Origin: Ctenosaura bakeri
Lineage: Eukaryota; Chordata; Lepidosauria; Squamata; Iguanidae
Direction: 5' to 3'
Assembly: GCA_948474755.1 (NCBI GenBank)
Contig: CAOLHI010002145.1
Coordinates: 186,001-250,000 of the forward strand
Length of the DNA: 64,000 nucleotides
Positions 57,301 to 64,000 of this stretch are shown here, in pieces. The notes beneath the pieces are model-generated. The model saw only the letters and a program-made list of their open reading frames with translations. It did no database searches and was not told where the DNA came from. Numbering within the stretch: the first letter of the stretch is position 1; every line of letters starts with the position of its first letter. The position numbers and the translations under genes are program-made.

Positions 57301-58500
57301 TCTCATCCTTAGGATGATTTTTATGTTGCTCTTCCTTTCAGTAAAGTTCTTATAAGATTTGCATTTCCTTTTCTTTCTTTAAATTTGTCATATGAACCTG
57401 TTGTTGTATAAAGAACCCTCTCATGACTGCTTTACTAGCATCCGGCATTGTTGGGATTTTTGTACCCTTATTCAAATTATTTTCAAAAAAAATCTTTAAT
57501 TCTATTTTTGCTTTTTCAATCACTCCTTCATTTCACAAATTATCATTTAATCTCCATTGAAATGTTTTACTTGTATTTAAAGGTGTGAGAAGGAAAGGAT
57601 TTTGGTCAGAGAGTGTTCATGGGAGGGTTTCTAATTTTTCAGTATGCCTAAATAGAAGCAAGAAACACATCTATCCTCACCAAGATTTATATCGGTCAGA
57701 GAAGTATGTATAATTTTTCTCTGGTCTGTATTTTTGTCTCCATACATCTGTCACTGCCAAATTATCTGTTAAAGTAAAGAAAGATTTTGGTAATTTACCT
57801 TGATTTTTACTTTTTATTTAATTTATTATTATCATTAGTTCTATCTGCTAAAGGGTCAGGGACACCATTCCAATCACCCATTAGTAGAATTTCTTGATTA
57901 TCAAGGTCCAATAATGCATGTAGCAGTTTTTGATAACATTTATTTTTGTTCTCCAGTGGAGCATAAAGAGCCACTAGCAATACTTTATGATTGAGCAACC
58001 CCACCTCTACAGCAATATATTCCTCCCAATTATCTTTGAGAGCCTCTTTTGCAGAGTATTTAAAATTTACATAAATTTTTATCTCCTTTTTCTTTTTGTC
58101 TGTTGATATTGAGATGGCACGTTCAAACTTTGGATTTCTTATGTATTTTAAATCATTATTTCTAATATGGGTTTCCTATATAGATAAAATATCCAAATTT
58201 AGTTTTTTTAGATCGTGAAAAATGCACTTTCTTTTATAGGGAGGGTTTAGTCCCTGAACGTTCCAGGACAGAATTTTGATTTTCATATTCTAAAAAGAGA
58301 AATTTAAAAAGAAAAGAGAAGAATAAAAGAAAGTGTTAACTATGCGGTTTCTTCTTCTTCTTGATGTGTTCCTGTTCCTTGCTCAGATTCTGATTTTTTT
58401 CTCTTCAATCTTCCTTCTTTCTCAAGTCCTGGGTCTTCTCCTTTTCCTCCCTTTTCTCCATAAGCAGGTATGTTTTGATGTGTTTCCTTTAGCATCTTGG
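54160..58500 (-). mobile_element. Second L1 LINE, 5'-truncated and degraded, antisense to IL17RB
   Basis: Minus-strand order: ORF1 C-terminal remnant (about 58500-58340, acidic/Lys-rich tail), endonuclease pieces (57999-57810, with LLMGDWNGV intact), RT pieces (LIFLDAEKAFDHVNW near 56515, KAYADDLVI near 56230), C-terminal zone around 55100-54900 with CHLTP and CWKCHEKG (a Cys/His motif), and an A/T-rich 3' UTR with (AC)n at 54304-54343. Many stops. Clearly a different, older L1 lineage than the copy at 44-53 kb. No target duplication was recognised. Confidence 0.85.
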
Positions 58501-58860
58501 GAAAAAAAATCTTAATTATATGTATTATAAATGTGGGTTTTTTCATTGAGTTTTCAAATTACTGTGAAACAGAGAAGAATAATAGAGGAAGAAGGAGAAA
58601 AGGAGGAAGGGGATGATGCATACAGTGAGAACAAGGACTAGGTATATACACTGATATCAGCAGACTTAATTTCCAAAAATACATTTTCTTGACATTTATC
58701 TTTGTGAAAGATATGTTCATGCATAACTAAAGCAGTAAGATATTCTCACTGAACAGTTAATGATAAGCGTTTCTGATATTGGAGTATAAGTCTTTTTCCC
58801 CCCAACAGTACAAAGCATACAGGGTCAAAGAACACTGACCCCTCGTCTAGATTTTGTTTT

Positions 58861-59096
58861 TCTTGCTTGCCTTCAAATTGACTTGTGAGTTATGATGACC
58901 CTGCACGGGGGTTTTCTCAGCAAGATGTAATCAGAAAAGTTTTGCCATTGCCTTCTCCTAAGGCTGAGAGAAAGTGACTTGCCCAAGGTCAAGTCATGGC
59001 TGAGATGGGTTTGATGGCTGAGCAGAGATTTGAACCTTGGTCTCCTAGAGTCCTGATCCAATATTTGAACCACTATACCACACTGGCACATTAAAG
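58861..59096 (-). mobile_element. tRNA-derived SINE, nearly complete
   Basis: CTTGCCTTCAAATTGACTTG, GGCTGAGAGAAAGTGACTTG, CCCAAGGTCAAGTCATGGCT, a B-box complement GATTTGAACC and CACTATACCACACTGGCA at the tRNA-like end. Confidence 0.88.
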
Positions 59097-60338
59097 ATAT
59101 AAGATTTAAAAGCGCATGTGCTCCACAAATACCAAAGATTTTTCTAATATGAAGTCAGCATATTTTGACAGGTGACTTGAAGGCACAAATACATGCACAC
59201 AGAGGAATCAAAATCTTACTGGATATGTATGTGACTCACAATGGGTACCAGATGTCTCTATAGGCTCCTTTGGGGAGTATGTAAGAGGTCTGAGCTACCC
59301 AGTAAAGCACTGCTGGAAGCATGAGGAGAATGCAGCTGGAATGGAGAAATAAATTGTTTGTAGTAGTAGTAGTTGTTGTTGTTTTTGTTGCTGCTGCTGA
59401 ACAGATTCTAACACAACACATACTCATGTTTGTTTGAATTTATTATGAGATCACCTTTGCCCAAGCCTTCACCCAGCCTGTTTTAACCCTAAAGCTGTTA
59501 TGGTGACCAAAAAGTCCTAAGCTACCTCTGACAAAGTGTATTTGGTGCAAATGTTGATATTTGCCAAGGGCAAGAGATGTCAACACCACATTCAGAATTT
59601 TAAATCCATTTCCCTAGATAGAGAAACTGCTGGACAGTGGATATACCAACACTGTCCCCTGACTCAAGATGCAGATGCCGTACATTAGTACTCAGGTGAA
59701 GAGAGAGCTTGGAAATAGAAAGTATTGAACTGTTTATGGATCACAGTAACTGCTTTGCTCCATGCCTAGCTTCCCAGTCTCAAGCTGTACTGAGGATCTG
59801 GATGGCATAACTGTGAGAATGATGTTCCCCATCTCTCACCTGCTCATTCAGCTTTTACCTGTGTACGCCAGGTTGGTCTAACCTGTATATACACTAACTA
59901 GGCATTCAAAAAGAGCATCTGGATTTTTTGTTTAAATCACAAAGTCATGTTTTCTTTCTAAGGAAAGGCAATAGTCAGTAGGAACATCAACAAAAGCCCC
60001 CCACTCATTCTGAACACTAGTTGATTTTCTCCTTACAAATCTGTGTTTCATTCTCCTCAGCCAGTGATAAATGTGATCAGAATTTCATACTATAATTTTC
60101 CAGTTGTTCATGTCAGGCTTTTTCTGGGCCTCAGCCACTCTCATGAAACCTACATGCTAAGTGATACTAACTGTTTTGAAAATCATGACCACACATAAAG
60201 AGACAGGGCCACTGTTGTGATCTGGCACATGCAATCCTTATTTTAAAAATTCATGTTGTTAAACCACTGCCAAACACATTTCAGATAGACTGATCATGCT
60301 TGAAAAATGCACAAACTCATACTTTTCTGTTTTGCAAG
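59097..60338 (+). other. IL17RB intron before the ectodomain exon
   Basis: Contains a short (GTA)n(GTT)n run near 59359-59395. Otherwise unique-looking. It ends with the acceptor TTTTCTGTTTTGCAAG at 60338. Confidence 0.6.
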
Positions 60339-60464
60339 GGCCTTCTCCTGAGTTGATGATGATGCACAGACTCACACCATCAGATCTTTATAATCTCAGT
60401 GCCAGGATTGTTGAAATAGATGGGAAATGCCAGCTTAATATCACCTGGATTCTTAATGCAGATG
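60339..60464 (+). CDS. IL17RB: IL17RB, N-terminal ectodomain exon
   Basis: IL17RB is a single-pass receptor for IL-17B and IL-17E (IL-25), acting with IL17RA on the cell surface. This 126-bp exon (phase 1 in, phase 1 out) encodes PSPELMMMHRLTPSDLYNLS and then VEIDGKCQLNITWILNAD. It aligns by eye with the human IL17RB stretch around PSPEWM..L-P-DL and NVSWVLRAD. Two N-glycosylation sequons (NLS, NIT) are visible, the second at the position of the human NVS. The acceptor is TGCAAG|GG and the donor GATG|GTAGGT. A short upstream exon carrying the first ectodomain Cys should lie between 43331 and 60338, because exon 1 ends in phase 0 and this exon needs one extra base. Confidence 0.9.
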
Positions 60465-61465
60465 GTAGGTCTCAACAAAGGGTAATGGGATGATGGTGAA
60501 ACTCCTGCACTCCAGCTTGGGGCATAATAAGTGCTCTGCTGTTCTTTGACTTTCTCTGCTCTGATATTTCTTAGTAACAAAATCAAAAGTTTCCATACAG
60601 TTTTGGAAGAGGGAGAATGTTCGAAGAAAGAGTAAAGATCTTTACTAGAATAAATTTATAACAAAAACAAAAGAAAATAAAACTTTTGATAGTGCATTTT
60701 AAGACCATATTTTCTGTGTAGTACTTTTTTCTTACACCTAATAGAGGCATCTTATCAGTCCAGAATTATTTTTGAGAGATTTTATTTAGGCCTTAAACTC
60801 TGCACACTGCCTTAAGCAGTGTGCAGAGCTCAACAAAATTGATCAGCTGTAAACATTCCTGATAAATAAACCTGTGTATTCTGAAACAGGAGAGAGCTGG
60901 ACTGACTCTGACCATGTTACCTTCCAGTGACTTTTCATGTGTACATAATATTAATTTAACTCTTTATTATTTTAGGTTAATGCCAAAATATTTACCACTC
61001 TTTTCAAGTGGCAAGAAGTTCTTGAGTCTGTGCTACATCCATTTAATTTCCTTAGCATATAGCAGAAGGATACTATAATACTGCCATTATAATATTTTGT
61101 TCATTTACAAATGCATGAGTGAAGCATGAATGGAAGCAAATATGTGCTCTTTCTATAGGCAAAAGATCCCCAGCCAGAGCTCATCTTGGGCCTCTTCCAA
61201 TACTTCATCTCCTAGTAGAAATTTTTTCTCTGCCAATTCCAGTTGCAGTCTGTTATTTCCCTGAATATCCCAAAGGCACCAGATACTGTTAGTTCTTGGA
61301 AGCTAGGCAGAGTCAGCTCTGGTTATTACTTTAGATGGGGACCATCAATGAATGTGAGGTGCTGTGGGCTATATTTCAGAGGAAGGAACTGGAAAAATGA
61401 CCTGTGAGTATTCTTTCCCTAAGCCAACCCAATATAATTCATGGTACCACCCAAAGTCAACAGGC

Positions 61466-61502
<37 letters not shown>

Positions 61503-62429
61503 CTGATACTTCTCTCCTGCCATGACACATCAGATGGTACCTACACAGGTGAATTAATTTTTAAGGCCGCCATTCACAACCACTAGTAAAGATTAATATT
61601 TCTTGTAGTCTTATGTAATATTAAGATTTAGAGTTTTAATTTTAAAAAAGTCTGTTTGACAAATGCTTTAGTAAGGATATATATTATTGTGTTTGAGAGT
61701 CCTGACATATATTGAAGAAATAATTTTCTATTGTAGTGGATATAATAATTATAATTCACCATGATGAGATGGTATACCCATGACAAAAGGAAACAAGCTT
61801 TTTACTGTAGGCAAACAACTGCTACAATATGTAAGTTCTTTCATATCTGATTTAGCTGCCTCTAGATCTAGCATATTTATTACTTTAGTCATATCTTTTA
61901 CCCATAGATTGTTTCCCAGATATGATTGCAATGCTGTGATCCTATATACACTTCTGACATTTCTCTTGCAAAATGTATAGAATAAAATGTTTAAAATGTA
62001 AATACGGTATGCATTTTTGGAACTAGACTTACAGATTCAAGTTACAGAAATAAGAAGAAAGTTACAAGTGAATACTCCCTTAAATTATTTGCTCTCCTAT
62101 AAACCTTATCTTAGTGGGAATTTAAAAAGCAAATTGTGGTGCCTTTTGCTTCACTTTCTGTGTCTTTCATTTTTTGGTTCCTGCTTCAGTTGAACATACA
62201 AAATACTTTGATTTAAATGTGGAAAGATAGCCTGCAAACAACAGATGTATATTTACTACAATTAGTACTACAGAGACACACAGGGAACAGAGATGACCAT
62301 GAAATGTAGGTCTCCTACTATTGAAGTTGAAACATGTACAAACTATTTGTTTAGAACATCTTTTAGTAGCAAAGTTTGAAACAATCGTGGGTAAAACAGT
62401 CTTCTGCTTTTCCTTCCTCCTATTTACAG
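60465..62429 (+). other. IL17RB intron with (CA)n
   Basis: (CA)n at 61466-61500. The rest is AT-rich without a recognised repeat. It ends with TTCCTCCTATTTACAG at 62429. Confidence 0.7.
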
Positions 62430-62545
62430 CCAGTATCAGGTACTTGAATGGCACCAAAATATGTATGTTTCCTGGAAAACCAGCTTGTATTAGATGCGAT
62501 TACACGGAAAAATTTCAAAGCCAAACCATGTCTGATCATCAGAAA
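62430..62545 (+). CDS. IL17RB: IL17RB, ectodomain exon
   Basis: Continues in phase from the previous exon (one base carried over makes Ala) with SIRYLNGTKICMFPGKPACI then RCDYTEKFQSQT and ends at DHQK|GTAAGG (donor 62546), phase 0. It matches the human IL17RB block SIR-L-TKIC...SC-RCNYTE-FQTQT, including its three cysteines (IC, AC, RC). An extra sequon NGT is present. Length 116 bp. No stop or frameshift. The next exon (the conserved WTFSYIGFPVE-type segment in human) was not found before the window end. Confidence 0.93.
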
Positions 62546-62602
62546 GTAAGGATATTTTTTTGAAAGCTATTGTACCGTGCTGCAGTTAGATCAATGATAT
62601 AA

Positions 62603-62804
62603 GGTCATTTTTGCACTATACCGTTACGGTGCTGTTATTCCATTTTCAACATCGGATGGAATCCTGGGGTTTGTAGTTTAGGGAGGGACATTTAGAATTC
62701 TCTGCCAGAGAGCTCTTTGGCCTCAGTAAACTACAAACCTCAGAATTCCACAGGATGTTGAAAGTGGAATAATAGCACTACAACAGAGTAGTGCAGAAAT
62801 GGCC
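62603..62804. mobile_element. Palindromic MITE, Harbinger-like, copy 8
   Basis: Ends GGTCATTTTTGCAC / GTGCAGAAATGGCC are flanked by TAA (62600-62602, 62805-62807). Inner arms as in the other copies. Inserted 57 bp beyond the IL17RB splice donor at 62546. Confidence 0.88.
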
Positions 62805-62807
62805 TAA

Positions 62808-63340
62808 ATCTGAGCATTTGTGTAACAGTAAATACCCAGAAAGTTGGGTAAGAATATTCAGTTGCAATGGTCATGGAGTAATAATGAATCAAACAATGAA
62901 AATGTTTGCAAAACTGCAGGACTGAAAGATTAAAAGCTAGTAAATCAGTACAGCTCCCAGTACTGGAACAGGATGCTTTTATATTTTAGCAAAATCAGCC
63001 TGTATCATTCAGGTTGCTACACTGAAAAAGCAGAAAGAGCAGTTATTTAACAACAATCTGACTTTCTCCAGCCTTAATTTGGTTGTTAAAAAAAGACTTG
63101 AGGAAACTAGAAGTAGACTTGGGCAGGAAAGGACTATTGGCTCAGTTTTGTTTTGATACTGAGAATAAATTCCTTGCTTCCAAATGTATTCAGGGCACTC
63201 CATTCTTTGGTTCTATGGTTTTCCTTCTGATTCTGCTGATCGATCTTAGGATTTTTGGTAATCTGAAAAGCATCTGCTTTCCTGTTTTGTTCAATAATAA
63301 GAGGTCATTTTACACCCTAAATCCTTGATGAAAAGACCTT
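62808..63340 (+). other. IL17RB intron, nothing recognised
   Basis: No exon with IL17RB similarity was found. Short open frames only. Confidence 0.5.
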
Positions 63341-64000
63341 GGCCATTTCTGCACCTTACCAGTTCCTGTTGTTGTTCCGTTGTGATCCTGTCAGTGCCTT
63401 TGCCAGGATGGGAGTCCCTTCTATACCCAGCTGGCTCCCTGCGGAAGGGAGTGTGAGCAACATGCACCTTCCTTCTGCACCACTTCCTTCTAGTGCTGCA
63501 CTGGGAAAGGAAGTATCTGCATTGTGCTTCCTCACATTTCACATGGCCAGCAGTGACAGGAGCATCAGACAATCGCGGACTATTAATGGATTTTTTCTGT
63601 TAATGGAATATCCTGTGATAGTGATGGGTGGGGATGTGTTGGCAGTGGGACCACGATGACATTGTGCAAGAGCATAATTTGTGGACCACTGCCAACGTGT
63701 CCCCATCGTGGGAAGGCTACGCTATGACGAAGTGCCCCTAGATTCATGTTGCACTTGAAAATTTCTTTTGATGCGAGACTCTGGCCCATTTTGCATGTTA
63801 CCTGTTTGTGCAATGGGGGAGGGCGTCTCACGCAAGAAGCCTCTTTCAAAACGCTGCTGCTTCTCCCCTCCTTCCTACTGCAGGTCGCTTCCTGTTTGCG
63901 TGACCATTGCGCCGGCGCCCCGCTCCTTCCTTCCGCAGCGCAGTATGGGAGTTGTAGGCTGCGCTGGGGGAGGAAGTGCTACCCGCCCGGCTCGCTGACA
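63341..64000. mobile_element. Harbinger-like element(s), right end outside the window
   Basis: Left end GGCCATTTCTGCACC at 63341. A second left-type end GGCCCATTTTGCATG starts at 63783, suggesting nested members. The interior is GC-rich with the inverted pair GGACACGTTGGCAGTGG / CCACTGCCAACGTGTCC-like sequence around 63631-63706. No right terminus was seen. Confidence 0.6.

Noticed and set aside
62546..64000. Next IL17RB exon
   Set aside because: No frame with the conserved Trp-rich fibronectin-like segment behind an acceptor was found.

Overview
This is eukaryotic, vertebrate DNA. It has consensus splice sites, long introns, CpG islands, microsatellites and a dense load of nested transposable elements. 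The repeat mix (Bov-B/RTE, several L1-clade LINEs, CR1, L2-like LINE, a DIRS element, hAT and Tc/mariner-like DNA elements, a tRNA-derived SINE, palindromic MITEs) points to a squamate reptile. I cannot name the species.

Two protein-coding genes are supported. CHDH (mitochondrial choline dehydrogenase) lies on the minus strand, with its first two coding exons at 12777-13524 and 11128-11279; later exons are not visible and presumably lie left of the window. IL17RB (interleukin-17 receptor B) lies on the plus strand, with the signal-peptide exon at 43247-43330 and ectodomain exons at 60339-60464 and 62430-62545; the rest lies to the right. The two genes are divergent, the arrangement known from human 3p21. 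Here about 30 kb of mostly repeat-derived DNA separates their first coding exons.

Layout. 1-5.6 kb: a minus-strand DIRS retrotransposon (gag, RT-RNase H, tyrosine recombinase), open at the left edge. 5.6-11.1 kb: a deleted DIRS derivative and a 1.27-kb Tc/mariner-like element carrying GC-rich repeats. 11.1-13.6 kb: CHDH exons. 14-17 kb: Bov-B LINE with three nested insertions, then a CR1 fragment. 17.6-18.5 kb: CpG island, candidate CHDH promoter. 18.9-43 kb: intergenic, with palindromic MITEs, a 1.8-kb hAT element with a perfect 8-bp target duplication, LTR-like sequence, an old endogenous retrovirus env-LTR remnant, SINEs, Bov-B and L2 fragments, and an L1 split by a MITE. 42.8-43.3 kb: CpG-rich IL17RB promoter and exon 1. 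43.3-60.3 kb: first intron interval, holding a near full-length antisense L1 (44.1-52.8 kb, 19-bp target duplication, itself split by a 1.1-kb Tc/mariner-like element) and a second antisense L1. 60.3-64 kb: IL17RB exons, introns and two more MITE-type elements.

No bacterial-style operon, CRISPR array or confident non-coding RNA gene is visible. The most notable material is the group of non-autonomous DNA transposons that share one terminal motif (GGCC, then a T-rich CCGCAC box) and 3-bp target duplications but carry unrelated interiors, and the large DNA elements with GC-rich tandem-repeat cargo. Element superfamily names come from hallmark motifs and remembered families, not from a library search.
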